Assembly: GCA_024403755.1 (NCBI GenBank)
Contig: JAKSRF010000004.1
Location: 1-50,468, forward strand
Reading direction: 5' to 3'
Length of the DNA: 50,468 bases
DNA from: Clostridia bacterium
Lineage (GTDB): Bacteria > Bacillota > Clostridia > Saccharofermentanales > Saccharofermentanaceae
Position 1 is the first letter of the stretch, and every line of letters begins with the position of its first letter. The translations under genes and the position numbers were made by a program. The notes under the pieces were generated by a model. That model saw only the letters and a program-made list of their open reading frames with translations, made no database searches and had not been told where the DNA came from. Of the stretch, positions 8,730 to 17,318 are shown one piece after another.

Positions 8730-10031
8730 ATGAAAAGCTTTTTTAAAGGTTTGTTCCGACAAAAAAATATGAAGTATTTTGTCGGAGCGGGAATATTGTT
8801 GATTTTGGGTGCTGTTTATTTGTGGTATGCCCATAACTACGGCAACAAAGAACAGGTTAGTCTTGAGGCTCAAAGCAGAGTTGATTATGATGAGCAGAAC
8901 AGCGCTTCCAAGTATAATCTGACTGCTGATTATATATGGTCCAGAACTAAGTCGGTTATGCTTGTTTCCGATAAGCTCATTCCGGAATATTATATGATAC
9001 AGGGACAGCTTACTGAAGAGAAGCCTGAGTTTGCGAGCCGTTATTCTCTTACTGATCAGGCACTGTTATTGTCGGTTTATGTCAGACAGAATGACAGATT
9101 GTCTGCTATGTCTCTTGTTGATGAAGTGTACGACAGATTTGCAACCTCGCAGGGTTCTCTTTTGGCGTCGGAGGCAGACGCTGATAAACAGAACGTATCG
9201 GTTCATGATAATATTGTCTGGTTGGAAAGCTTTCTTGAATATTATTCGGTTTTCGGTTCTACAAGTGACTATGAGAGAATTAAGAATGCTTCGAAGTCCC
9301 TTTTCGATGAAGAAGGAAATATAGTTGAATCAGAGATAAGCTTTGCTACGCTTCAAAGCATTTATGTGGAAAACGGTGATGGGACAACAGCGTTGGTTGA
9401 AGAGGAAAGAACAGAATCGGATGTGAATCTCCCGAATAACAATACCGTAAAGGCCGACAAAATTGACGGAGTTGAGATGAGAAGTGTTAATCTCAGACTT
9501 ATTCGCAATCTTGAGAATAACAAATTTATTCCTGCAGGTTCATATGATAAGGCGCTGAAAATAGTGAAGGAGAGCTTTATTTCAGAAGATGTACCGTTTT
9601 ATGCATATGCTTATCAAATCAATGAAGACGGAACAATTCATTACATATTTGAGGGAAATGAGTCCGGCGCCGTTGATATATCTGCTTCGATAGAGACTGC
9701 CTTGAATATGGCGGATGTAGGCGAATTGTCACCTGCTGTCTTTGCATATCTTAAGAGTGCTGTTGTAAATCAGAAAAATCTCGGTAATTTGTACTATATT
9801 GCGACAAAACAGGCTTCGGGTTCGGTGAATTTGTTTTCTTATATCCAATGTCTGAATATTGCAATTGATTGCGATGATACCTCTATGTATGAGACCTTGT
9901 GCGAGATAATAGGAGGCAAGGTTGCAACCTATAACAACAGTCCTATACTCAGTATGATTTATCGAAATGATGAATATAGATTTACTGCATATGCACAGGA
10001 TAACCTTTTGATTTATTTGTTGCTGACTTAA
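8730..10031 (+). CDS. Membrane-anchored extracellular protein of unknown function
   Basis: A 433-residue protein not assigned to a family. A Lys/Arg-rich N-terminus is followed by one transmembrane segment (about residues 15-33), so residues 35-433 should face outward. The external part is mainly helical, with segments such as LTDQALLLSVYVRQNDRLSAM that resemble helical pairs of six-hairpin glycosidase-like proteins; that likeness is only an impression. The ribosome binding site is weak. A TGTATAAT box lies at 8685-8692. The gene ends two bases before the convergent glycosidase gene. Confidence 0.6.
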   Translation: MKSFFKGLFRQKNMKYFVGAGILLILGAVYLWYAHNYGNKEQVSLEAQSRVDYDEQNSASKYNLTADYIWSRTKSVMLVSDKLIPEYYMIQGQLTEEKPEFASRYSLTDQALLLSVYVRQNDRLSAMSLVDEVYDRFATSQGSLLASEADADKQNVSVHDNIVWLESFLEYYSVFGSTSDYERIKNASKSLFDEEGNIVESEISFATLQSIYVENGDGTTALVEEERTESDVNLPNNNTVKADKIDGVEMRSVNLRLIRNLENNKFIPAGSYDKALKIVKESFISEDVPFYAYAYQINEDGTIHYIFEGNESGAVDISASIETALNMADVGELSPAVFAYLKSAVVNQKNLGNLYYIATKQASGSVNLFSYIQCLNIAIDCDDTSMYETLCEIIGGKVATYNNSPILSMIYRNDEYRFTAYAQDNLLIYLLLT

Positions 10032-10033
10032 GA

Positions 10034-11416
10034 TTAACCTTGATTTCCACCGTAATTGCCCGAAGGATATTCGCCTGAAGGATTCCACAAAATGAATTCA
10101 GTCAATCCCTGATCCTGGATGGCTTTTATCTGCTCGTTAATAGCGTTGTAATCATAATTCATGTAATTGCCTGCTCCGATATAAGATGCCGTAAAAGCTT
10201 GGCAATACGGTCTTACAGTGGCATAGCCGTCTTGTGTATGATAAGTTTTTCCCAGCTCGAGAGCTGAGAACATGACGTCATAAGGCTCAAGATCCGGATG
10301 TTCAAAAACATGACCGTTCATCATTGTTCCCAGTGCATAGTGAGAAGGATAAATCATAGGACAAACGGAGTCAACTCCGGTCAGACCTACTTTGGACCAG
10401 TCCTGTCCGAGAATGTTGCCGTCCAGCTGACTTGATACTGCAATACCGAATATATCGGCAGATACAGGAACTCCGAGTGTATCCTGAATACGAATTCGTG
10501 CAGTCTGAAGGAAGCGATTTATAGCGTCACACTTGGAAGGAACTTCTCCTTCAATTCCGAAATATGGTTCGTTTCCGTTGACGGTGGAACCTGTAGGGAA
10601 GCGCACATAATCAAACTGAATTTCATCAACTCCCATGGAAATTGCTTCTTCGGCAATGCTTATGAGATAATCCCAGTTGCGTGTATCATAGGGATTTACG
10701 AAAGCTTCCGATCCTTCGTTATTAAACAGGAGAATTTCTCCGTTACTGTCACAAATAGCTCGCTCAGGGTATGCATTTGCAAGGTGTACATCCTTAAAGC
10801 AAACTATACGTCCGATAACCCAGATATCGTTGTCATGGCACTTTTGACAAACATCGGCGAGATTATATGCATTATCACTTACGTAGCCTATCTCGCGAGC
10901 TGTCTGATTTGATGTGTTGTAATAGAGATAGTCTGTTTCTTTCAAATCAATTACAAAGGAATTGATTGTTGAATTCTTTGCTATTTCGATATTGGCATCA
11001 AGATTTGCCGCCGCACCGATATAGAGACCGCGGACTTCGTTGCGTGTAACTTCTGCGCCGCCTTCTATAGAAGGAAGAGGTCCCCAAAAATCTTCGGAAA
11101 GCTGATTATACGGAAGAGTCTCAACAATCTCTCTTAATGTTGTTGTAGGAGGTGCCGTAATCTCGGCCATGGTAACCTGAGCAGACGTTTCCGTGGTTGT
11201 AACAGCAGGATCTTTAACGAACATCGGTGCGTCTTCAGGTATGGATGCTTTCTTACCTATATAAATACCTGAGAACAGAAGTGCACCGCATAAAGCCGTA
11301 ATTCCGGTTAGCTTAACAAGAACGCGAAGCAGGGCTACTGCGCCTGAGCCGTTGAAGCGTTCGCGGTTGGTTTTAATATTTTTATTATAATTATATTTCT
11401 CATTCTGATTAAGCAT
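10034..11416 (-). CDS. Membrane-anchored putative glycoside hydrolase, DUF4015 (PF13200) type
   Basis: A 460-residue protein with a cytosolic basic N-terminus, one transmembrane helix (about residues 29-50), a Thr-rich linker (about 60-95) and an external TIM-barrel-like domain. The domain begins EVRGLYIGAAANL and contains SFVIDLKETD, the strand motif EIQFDYVRFPTG with candidate acidic catalytic residues, and VSADIFGIAV. These match the putative glycosyl hydrolase family PF13200; substrates are unproven, and cell-wall polysaccharide is a plausible guess. The ATG at 11416 is preferred to the GTG at 11422 because the promoter -10 box lies immediately upstream and would exclude the GTG from the transcript. 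Confidence 0.82.
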   Translation of the reverse strand: MLNQNEKYNYNKNIKTNRERFNGSGAVALLRVLVKLTGITALCGALLFSGIYIGKKASIPEDAPMFVKDPAVTTTETSAQVTMAEITAPPTTTLREIVETLPYNQLSEDFWGPLPSIEGGAEVTRNEVRGLYIGAAANLDANIEIAKNSTINSFVIDLKETDYLYYNTSNQTAREIGYVSDNAYNLADVCQKCHDNDIWVIGRIVCFKDVHLANAYPERAICDSNGEILLFNNEGSEAFVNPYDTRNWDYLISIAEEAISMGVDEIQFDYVRFPTGSTVNGNEPYFGIEGEVPSKCDAINRFLQTARIRIQDTLGVPVSADIFGIAVSSQLDGNILGQDWSKVGLTGVDSVCPMIYPSHYALGTMMNGHVFEHPDLEPYDVMFSALELGKTYHTQDGYATVRPYCQAFTASYIGAGNYMNYDYNAINEQIKAIQDQGLTEFILWNPSGEYPSGNYGGNQG

Positions 11417-11424
11417 ACCCACAT

Positions 11425-11453
11425 ATTATACATTCGCTTTTCGAAAAGCTCAA
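11425..11453 (-). promoter_or_regulatory. Promoter placing transcription start at the start codon
   Basis: On the minus strand TTGAGC (11448-11453) and TATAAT (11425-11430) are 17 bases apart. The expected start of transcription, about 7 bases past the -10 box, falls at or within 2 bases of the ATG at 11416. No Shine-Dalgarno sequence is present, so the mRNA may be leaderless. Confidence 0.6.
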
Positions 11454-11511
11454 TTATATTATGTTTTTATGATACAATAAGGGTAATAAGTTTTCTTATA
11501 ATGAGGTGTAT

Positions 11512-11931
11512 ATGATAATTCGTAATTGCAGCGGCGGTTTGGTGTTTTTTAATGATTCTGTTTTGTTGGAACAGAATGATAAACTCGAATGGTCTTTCCC
11601 CAAAGGTGTTGTTCGAAGAGGCGAGAAACTCAGTGATAAAGCTGTTGAACGCGTTTTGACAGAGACCGGGATTAAGGCTGAAATAATTGCTGCCTGCGGT
11701 AAGACCAGTTATGAGTTTTTTTCGGTAACCAGGAAGAAGCCGGTTCACAATAATGTTTCGTGGTATGTTATGAGAGCTTTGGACAGTAATCCCGTACCGG
11801 TACCGAATTCTGAATGCAAAGTAGAGAATGCCGAGTTTGTTGAAGTCGAAGAAGCTTTGAAACGTGTTACCTACAGTCAGGATAAGAGCCTTCTGATGAT
11901 GGGATACCAGAAATATAAAGAGATGATCTGA
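11512..11931 (+). CDS. Nudix-family protein with degenerate Nudix box
   Basis: A 139-residue protein with the Nudix fold: SGGLVFF opening strand, EWSFPKG, and a Nudix box starting GVVRRGEKLSDKAVERVLTE. The canonical REUxEExGU part reads ERVLTETGI, so two of the conserved acidic or basic positions are changed and metal-dependent hydrolysis is uncertain. The ATG at 11512 follows GAGGTG (11503-11508) at 3-base spacing; the GTG at 11506 overlaps that site. Its stop overlaps the ATG of the yigZ-like gene (TGATG), which indicates translational coupling. Confidence 0.8.
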   Translation: MIIRNCSGGLVFFNDSVLLEQNDKLEWSFPKGVVRRGEKLSDKAVERVLTETGIKAEIIAACGKTSYEFFSVTRKKPVHNNVSWYVMRALDSNPVPVPNSECKVENAEFVEVEEALKRVTYSQDKSLLMMGYQKYKEMI

Positions 11932-12554
11932 TGTCAGTTATTACATTAAAACAACTCGGAAAATCCGAGATAGAGATTACTAAATCCGTGTTCATTGGGC
12001 ATGCTGCTCCTGTGACTACGCCTGAAGAAGCAAATTCCTTTGTAAATGATATTCGTTCACGTTATCCGGATGCAAGGCATAATTGTTATGCTTGGATAGT
12101 TAACGGTGATGTTGTTATGCAAAAATACAGTGATGACGGGGAACCGCAGGGAACGGCAGGAATGCCTATTCTGTCGTGTATAACCAAGCAGAATATTACT
12201 AATGCGGCTATTGTTGTTACAAGATATTTCGGAGGCATTCTTCTCGGAAAGGGCGGATTGGTAAGAGCTTACAGTGAGGCGGCTTCCGAAGCTGTAAGAA
12301 ATGCGGGAATAGTGGAACTGAAGGATGTTATTTCTTATTCTTTTCGATGTGATTACAGCCTCAGTGAACGGATTTTATATGATTTAAAGACGGAAGGACA
12401 TCGCGTGGATTCTATAGATTACGGTGCTGATGTAGGGATAGAAGTCACTTGTCTTAATGAGAGAAATGATGAATTTATTAAACTTATCACGGATACCGGA
12501 ACCGGAAAAATAGAATTAAAAAAGGTAAGAGAGGGGCAGGATTTCTTTGATTGA
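11931..12554 (+). CDS. YigZ/IMPACT family protein (UPF0029)
   Basis: A 207-residue protein of the YigZ family, whose N-terminal half is related to eukaryotic IMPACT. Signature segments are KSVFIGHAAPV, ARHNCYAWIV, the conserved SDDGEPQGTAGMP, and VTRYFGGILLGKGGLVRAY. The C-terminal half is the EF-G-like ferredoxin-fold domain usual for the family. It is translationally coupled to the upstream Nudix gene. Role uncertain; a link to translation control is inferred from IMPACT only. Confidence 0.93.
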   Translation: MSVITLKQLGKSEIEITKSVFIGHAAPVTTPEEANSFVNDIRSRYPDARHNCYAWIVNGDVVMQKYSDDGEPQGTAGMPILSCITKQNITNAAIVVTRYFGGILLGKGGLVRAYSEAASEAVRNAGIVELKDVISYSFRCDYSLSERILYDLKTEGHRVDSIDYGADVGIEVTCLNERNDEFIKLITDTGTGKIELKKVREGQDFFD

Positions 12555-12655
12555 ATTTTGCCTTAATTTGTACTATTTTTTTCCTAAGAGAGTGATAATA
12601 TTTAGCTGTCAAGAAAAACTGCTTCAGCAGTAGTAAGAAAAGAGGAATGATTTTA

Positions 12656-14212
12656 ATGGATGATTTGGGATATGAGAGATTTGCTCCGAAGACGGGGAAT
12701 GAACCTACAGCTGAGAATAAATCTTCAACTGCTCTTGAGCATAAGGAAGAAAGCTTGAATGAAGGTGAAGTTGTTAATCAGGAACTGAAGACGGAGGAAA
12801 CGCCAAAGTCTGTTGAGACTTCGGATAAACTTATTGGTAATGCGGATAACATTTTACCGGCTGATGTGAATGCAAAAACTGAAACTGAAAATAAATTAAA
12901 TCCGGATACCTCAATAAACAAAGAAACAAAAGTAAATGCAAATACGGATTCAGTCTCTGAGGCCGAGGCAGCAAGGCGTACGGCAGAGATAAAGTATTAT
13001 ACCGAGAAGACAGAGAAACGTAAAAGAACAGTTCAATCAACGATATTTGCAATCGTTACTGTTTTACTGATTGCGATTATCGGTTTTCAAACAATATATA
13101 TCTATAAGCTCAATACAGCCAAGGTCGGTTTGATGACCTATGATAATGAAGCATATCGCAGCTCGAAAGAGAAAGATAAGAGTGATAAGAAGAATAATAA
13201 GGTTAAGGATATATTGGATAATGCCAATGTTGTGGATCCTCATTTCTCACTTGAGGAGGCTGCCAGTGTAACCGATCCTAACAAAGAGACACTTTCAATC
13301 AGTGAGATAGCTTCAAAACTGATGCCGGCTACGGTGTCAATTTATATAGTTGATGCACAAAATCCGAAGACAATATTAGCCTCAGGTTCAGGTTTTGTTA
13401 TTTCCGAAGACGGTTATGTTGTAACCAATAAGCACGTAGTAGTTGATGCTTTGAAAAGTAAAGAGTTGGGTATCAGAGTTCATGTTCCCGGTGATGAAGA
13501 TACTTATGTTGCTGATATAGTCGGTACGGATGAACAGACAGACATTGCTGTTGTTAAGCTTAAGGATGCGAAGAATATGGCATGTGTTACTCTCGGTGAT
13601 TCTGATATGCTTCAGATTGGCGAATTGGCCGTGGCTATCGGTAATCCGCTCGGTTCTTTTGAAAGTACGGTAACCGTCGGTGTTATTTCGGCTACTTCAA
13701 GAGAGATTAATACTAACGGATATACGGTGGAACTTCTCCAAACGGATGCTTCTATTAATTCAGGTAACAGCGGCGGACCGTTGATTAATTCATTCGGCGA
13801 GGTAATCGGTGTAACCAATGCCAAGATTTCTTCGGCAGAGGGTCTCGGATTTGCAATTCCGATTAATTCCGTAAAGAATGTTATCGAGTCGATAATTAAT
13901 ATCGGTTATGTAGCCGGAAGACCTACTCTCGGAGTAATGATCCGTACTGTAAGTGAAGGGGATTATTATGGTGCTGAACCGGGTCTTTATGTTGAAGAGC
14001 TTACACCGGACGGACCGGCAGAACGTGCAGGTTTGGAAGTCGGAGATAAAATTATTTCATTTGACGGTATTGAAATAAAAGAATCTAGTGATATTATGGA
14101 AGTGCGTGATTCACACGATATCGGTGATGCAGTCAGCATTGAGGTTATGCGTGATGGCGACATTTTAAAGTTGGAGATTGTAATCGGAGAGAGCGCTGAT
14201 TACGAGCATTAA
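12656..14212 (+). CDS. htrA: HtrA/DegP-type membrane-anchored serine protease
   Basis: A 518-residue envelope quality-control protease. A cytosolic Glu/Lys/Asn-rich region of about 120 residues precedes one transmembrane helix (about 122-142). A trypsin-like domain carries the triad His260 (TNKHVV), Asp296 (QTDIAVVKL) and Ser372 (SGNSGGPL), and a C-terminal PDZ domain follows (about 420-510, with VGDKIISFDG). The start at 12656 is chosen because AAGAGGA ends 9 bases before it; the ATG at 12647 directly abuts that site. The long acidic N-terminal tail is unusual. A 36-residue membrane protein gene follows 8 bases after the stop. Confidence 0.93.
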   Translation: MDDLGYERFAPKTGNEPTAENKSSTALEHKEESLNEGEVVNQELKTEETPKSVETSDKLIGNADNILPADVNAKTETENKLNPDTSINKETKVNANTDSVSEAEAARRTAEIKYYTEKTEKRKRTVQSTIFAIVTVLLIAIIGFQTIYIYKLNTAKVGLMTYDNEAYRSSKEKDKSDKKNNKVKDILDNANVVDPHFSLEEAASVTDPNKETLSISEIASKLMPATVSIYIVDAQNPKTILASGSGFVISEDGYVVTNKHVVVDALKSKELGIRVHVPGDEDTYVADIVGTDEQTDIAVVKLKDAKNMACVTLGDSDMLQIGELAVAIGNPLGSFESTVTVGVISATSREINTNGYTVELLQTDASINSGNSGGPLINSFGEVIGVTNAKISSAEGLGFAIPINSVKNVIESIINIGYVAGRPTLGVMIRTVSEGDYYGAEPGLYVEELTPDGPAERAGLEVGDKIISFDGIEIKESSDIMEVRDSHDIGDAVSIEVMRDGDILKLEIVIGESADYEH

Positions 14213-14220
14213 GTGGTTTT

Positions 14221-14331
14221 ATGGGTAGTAAAAGACAAAAGAGAACGGTCAGATTGATTGCTTTGTTGATAACGATAGCTTTATTGTTATCGGGCGGTTC
14301 AATAATGTTTACCATATTGTTCAGAACATGA
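14221..14331 (+). CDS. 36-residue single-pass membrane miniprotein (Prli42/DUF4044-like)
   Basis: This short frame starts 8 bases after htrA and encodes a basic N-terminus (GSKRQKRTVR), then one hydrophobic helix of about 20 residues, and ends FRT. The layout (basic head, single helix, about 30-36 residues) is that of Prli42/DUF4044-type miniproteins; Prli42 anchors the stressosome in Listeria. The likeness is to architecture, not proven homology. A weak AGTGG site lies 5 bases upstream. A strong terminator follows, so it is the last cistron of the htrA unit. Confidence 0.6.
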   Translation: MGSKRQKRTVRLIALLITIALLLSGGSIMFTILFRT

Positions 14332-14351
14332 TTGGTGTTTAGTTAATTGAT

Positions 14352-14386
14352 AACTGTCCTGTAGTGTTGCTATGGGACAGTTTTTT
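14352..14386 (+). terminator. Rho-independent terminator of the htrA unit
   Basis: An 8-bp stem AACTGTCC/GGACAGTT, with further inner pairing (TAG/CTA), is followed by six T. Confidence 0.85.
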
Positions 14387-14423
14387 GTTATTTGTGTTAT
14401 AGCTAAGAAAGTGAGTTAAGCTA

Positions 14424-15047
14424 ATGCCTCATTATTACGACGAGAGTCCGGTGACAAAATCGGATAAGAAGACGATTGAATACAGAATTAACGGTATGAA
14501 TTTTGAGTTTGTAACCGATACGAATGTTTTCAGCAGAAATGAGATAGACTACGGTTCGGATTTCCTTTTACAAAAAATGGCAGAGGATCTTAAGAAGGAC
14601 GGCAGATTAACATCCGGAAAGAGTTTTCTTGATCTCGGTTGCGGTTACGGACCTGTCGGAATAGTAATGAAGTCCATTTTTAAAGGGCTTACCGTTACTC
14701 AGACTGATGTTAATGAACGTGCCGTAGGTTTGGCCAGGACAAATGCAGAACGCAACAGAACGCCGATTCACAGTATAGTATCAGGTTCTGTTCTCGAACA
14801 TCTGGATAAATCCGATATGTTTGATATCGTTGCGACCAATCCGCCTGTTCGTGCCGGAAAATCAACGGTCTTTGAATTCTATAGTCAGGCTTATGAGCAT
14901 ATGAATGACGGCGGAATCATTTATGTTGTTCTTCAACGTAAGCAGGGTGCACCGTCAACCGAGAAGAAGCTTACTGAGCTGTTCGGTAATTGTGAGACCT
15001 TAGGCGTATCAGGTGGCTACAGAGTCATGAAATCTGTTAAAACATAA
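14424..15047 (+). CDS. RsmC-like class I SAM methyltransferase
   Basis: A 207-residue methyltransferase. The SAM loop LDLGCGYGPVG (about residues 70-80), the acidic TDVNERAVGLA strand and the N6/N2-type catalytic NPPVRAGK place it with the small MTS-domain proteins related to RsmC/RsmD, which methylate guanine N2 in 16S rRNA. It lacks the N-terminal pseudo-domain of E. coli RsmC, as is normal in Firmicutes. The target is inferred. It begins a compact run with the next three genes. Confidence 0.88.
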   Translation: MPHYYDESPVTKSDKKTIEYRINGMNFEFVTDTNVFSRNEIDYGSDFLLQKMAEDLKKDGRLTSGKSFLDLGCGYGPVGIVMKSIFKGLTVTQTDVNERAVGLARTNAERNRTPIHSIVSGSVLEHLDKSDMFDIVATNPPVRAGKSTVFEFYSQAYEHMNDGGIIYVVLQRKQGAPSTEKKLTELFGNCETLGVSGGYRVMKSVKT

Positions 15048-15064
15048 TTTTAACGAGGCATACA

Positions 15065-15997
15065 ATGACGGAATTTCTTGATGTTTACAGTTATTTCTAT
15101 ATATACGCTTTTATCGGTTGGTGCGTTGAAGTTATATATCACGGCATCATGAAAAATGAATTTGTGAATCGTGGATTCCTTAGCGGTCCTATATGCCCGG
15201 TTTACGGGATTGGCTTTTATGGAATTGTTGTTTTACTTACACCTGTTATTGATAATTTTGCAGAACTGTTCTTGGGATCAATGCTTATTACTACCACTGT
15301 GGAATTGGTGGCGGGATTTATTCTGTATAAGCTTTTCGGGCTCAGATGGTGGGACTACTCGTCCGATAAACTTAATCTCGGCGGATATATATGCCTCAGA
15401 TTCTCAATATATTGGGGAATTGCAGGTTCATTTGCCATGCTTGCGGTTCATCCGGTTGTAAGCTCTTTTGTCGTTTGGGTTCCTACGGTGATTAAGCTGA
15501 TAACCTTAGGTGTTCTGTCAGTTGTTTTTATTTTGGATATAATAGCTACTGTATTGACTGTTCTTAAACTTAAGGAGAAAATTACTCTTGTTGAAGAAGC
15601 TTCTGATGAGCTTCGTGCCGTATCCGACAGGATAGGCATAAAGCTTTACGGACATGTTGAGCCGGTGGTAAAAAGAACAGCTCCTGTAATTGAGGGTTAC
15701 GGTGAGATAAAAGACCTTTATGCAAAAAATAAGGCAGAAGAAAAAGAATTATATCTGAAACATCGTGCACAAGAAAAGGCATTATATGATAAACTTATGG
15801 CTCAGGAAAAATTAAAAATAGAAGCTGACAAGAACAGACTTACTGAGAAAATAAGCAATACCTTGAGTTCTATAAGTAAAAGAGAGCACATTGTGTGGAA
15901 ACGAATAAACAATTACGAAGAGAAGCATGATGTATTACTTAAATATATAAGCGAATTAAAGGATAAGAACAGGTCCGAGGAGGATAATGGGAAATGA
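15065..15997 (+). CDS. PF06541-family membrane protein (putative ABC transporter permease)
   Basis: A 310-residue protein. The N-terminal 170 residues hold about five transmembrane helices and the family signature FIGWCVEVIYHG, NRGFLSGPICPVYG and FGLRWWDYS. The C-terminal 140 residues are charged and predicted helical or coiled-coil (Glu/Lys-rich). The 'ABC permease' label is historical; no ATPase partner is nearby. Its TGA overlaps the ATG of the phosphodiesterase (ATGA), so the two are translationally coupled. Confidence 0.85.
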   Translation: MTEFLDVYSYFYIYAFIGWCVEVIYHGIMKNEFVNRGFLSGPICPVYGIGFYGIVVLLTPVIDNFAELFLGSMLITTTVELVAGFILYKLFGLRWWDYSSDKLNLGGYICLRFSIYWGIAGSFAMLAVHPVVSSFVVWVPTVIKLITLGVLSVVFILDIIATVLTVLKLKEKITLVEEASDELRAVSDRIGIKLYGHVEPVVKRTAPVIEGYGEIKDLYAKNKAEEKELYLKHRAQEKALYDKLMAQEKLKIEADKNRLTEKISNTLSSISKREHIVWKRINNYEEKHDVLLKYISELKDKNRSEEDNGK

Positions 15998-16509
15998 AAA
16001 TAATGGTTGCATCCGATATTCACGGTTCATATGAACATTGTAAAATGATAATCGATAAGTATCATGAATTGAACTGTGATAAGCTTTTATTGTTGGGTGA
16101 CCTTCTTTATCACGGACCTCGTAATAACCTTCCGAAGGACTACAATCCAAAGGCCGTTATTGAATTACTTAACAGTGAGGCTGATAATATTCTAGCCGTA
16201 CGCGGTAATTGCGATACCGAGGTTGATCAGATGGTTCTTGATTTTCCGATAATGGCTGAGTATATTTATTTGATTTCTGATGATACCGTTATTTTTGCGA
16301 CGCACGGTCACAAGATTAATCCGGATTGTCCGCCTCGTTTACCGAAGAATGCTATACTTCTTAACGGACATACGCACGTAGCAAAGGATATTATGATGGA
16401 TGGTTACAGATATATGAACCCTGGTTCACCGAGTATACCGAAGGAAAATTCGGCTCCGTCGTATATAATTGTTGAGAACGGCAAAGCCGAGTTGATGAAA
16501 TTTAACTGA
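15994..16509 (+). CDS. yfcE: YfcE-family metallophosphodiesterase
   Basis: A 171-residue calcineurin-like phosphoesterase. The five metal-binding motifs are present: SDIHGS, LGDLLYHGP, RGNCD, THGH and NGHTHV, followed by MNPGSPSIPK. YfcE-type enzymes are manganese-dependent and hydrolyse phosphodiester model substrates; the physiological substrate is unknown. It overlaps the upstream gene by 4 bases. Confidence 0.93.
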   Translation: MKIMVASDIHGSYEHCKMIIDKYHELNCDKLLLLGDLLYHGPRNNLPKDYNPKAVIELLNSEADNILAVRGNCDTEVDQMVLDFPIMAEYIYLISDDTVIFATHGHKINPDCPPRLPKNAILLNGHTHVAKDIMMDGYRYMNPGSPSIPKENSAPSYIIVENGKAELMKFN

Positions 16510-16526
16510 TGCAAAGGGGAATAAAT

Positions 16527-17318
16527 ATGCCTGAGATGGATTTAAGCAATAAGAAATTAAGAGCATTAATGCAGGAAGTGAGAGTTACCAAGAAGGAACA
16601 GGCAATGCTTGATCTTCTGGCAGAGGCAGCTATATGTAATTTCCTTGTACCTGTTGACGGTTCGGAGAAAATAAGCTTTCATGCTTTACAGGGACCGGAC
16701 GGTAAGGCATATTTGGTTGTATACGGAGACAGTGATACTTTTCTTGAGGATTTTGCGGCAAACAGAAATCAAAGGACTGCTGTTGCATCTTTTCCTGATT
16801 TAATTGAGGCTGTGTTAAATGACTCGCTTAAGCTTGACGGCTTTATTTTGAATCCGGGACATGAGGAAATCCTTTTCGGAAAGGATATGCTTAAATTGAT
16901 TAAAGAGCAGCTCCCGCAAAATAAATCTGAGAATAATACGACTGAAGTGAATTCTTCAGAGGTTGTTCCTTCAGCAGATGATATTAAAATAGGCGACAGT
17001 AACAGATATCCTGTAGATTTGAGAGAGAAAGTTACTGAGTTCGGAAAAAATCATTCTGAGATAGTTAAGATTTTTCTCAGATTATATCAGAAAAATCCTA
17101 ATTCTTCGCAGGAAGAGAAGGAGATGGGCTGGCTTTTTGTAATTGCCTTTAACAGTGTGTGTTCCGGTGAATTACAGAAAAAGATTTTCTCTGAGTTTGA
17201 TATTATGGCCGCAGACTATGTTGATTCAATGCCTTACATGATTATAAGTTCAGCTACTGACCTTGCAAAGTCTGCAATGGAAAATGCTGAACCTGTATAT
17301 TCAAGAACAGACGTATAA
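16527..17318 (+). CDS. SseB-family protein
   Basis: A 263-residue cytosolic protein. Residues 10-125 follow the SseB N-terminal pattern: an FLVPV strand, a central YLVVYGDSDTFLEDF segment, SFPDLIEAV, and GFILNPG ahead of a Phe-Gly-Lys turn. A polar linker and a helical C-terminal domain follow. The start at 16527 has AAAGGGGAA 6 bases upstream; an ATG at 16509 overlaps the previous stop and is less likely. Function unknown. Its TAA directly abuts the stop of the convergent glycosyltransferase. Confidence 0.72.
   Translation: MPEMDLSNKKLRALMQEVRVTKKEQAMLDLLAEAAICNFLVPVDGSEKISFHALQGPDGKAYLVVYGDSDTFLEDFAANRNQRTAVASFPDLIEAVLNDSLKLDGFILNPGHEEILFGKDMLKLIKEQLPQNKSENNTTEVNSSEVVPSADDIKIGDSNRYPVDLREKVTEFGKNHSEIVKIFLRLYQKNPNSSQEEKEMGWLFVIAFNSVCSGELQKKIFSEFDIMAADYVDSMPYMIISSATDLAKSAMENAEPVYSRTDV

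Noticed and set aside
12618-12631. ACTGC/GCAGT hairpin upstream of htrA as a regulatory element
   Set aside because: A 5-bp stem alone is likely by chance and has no other supporting feature.
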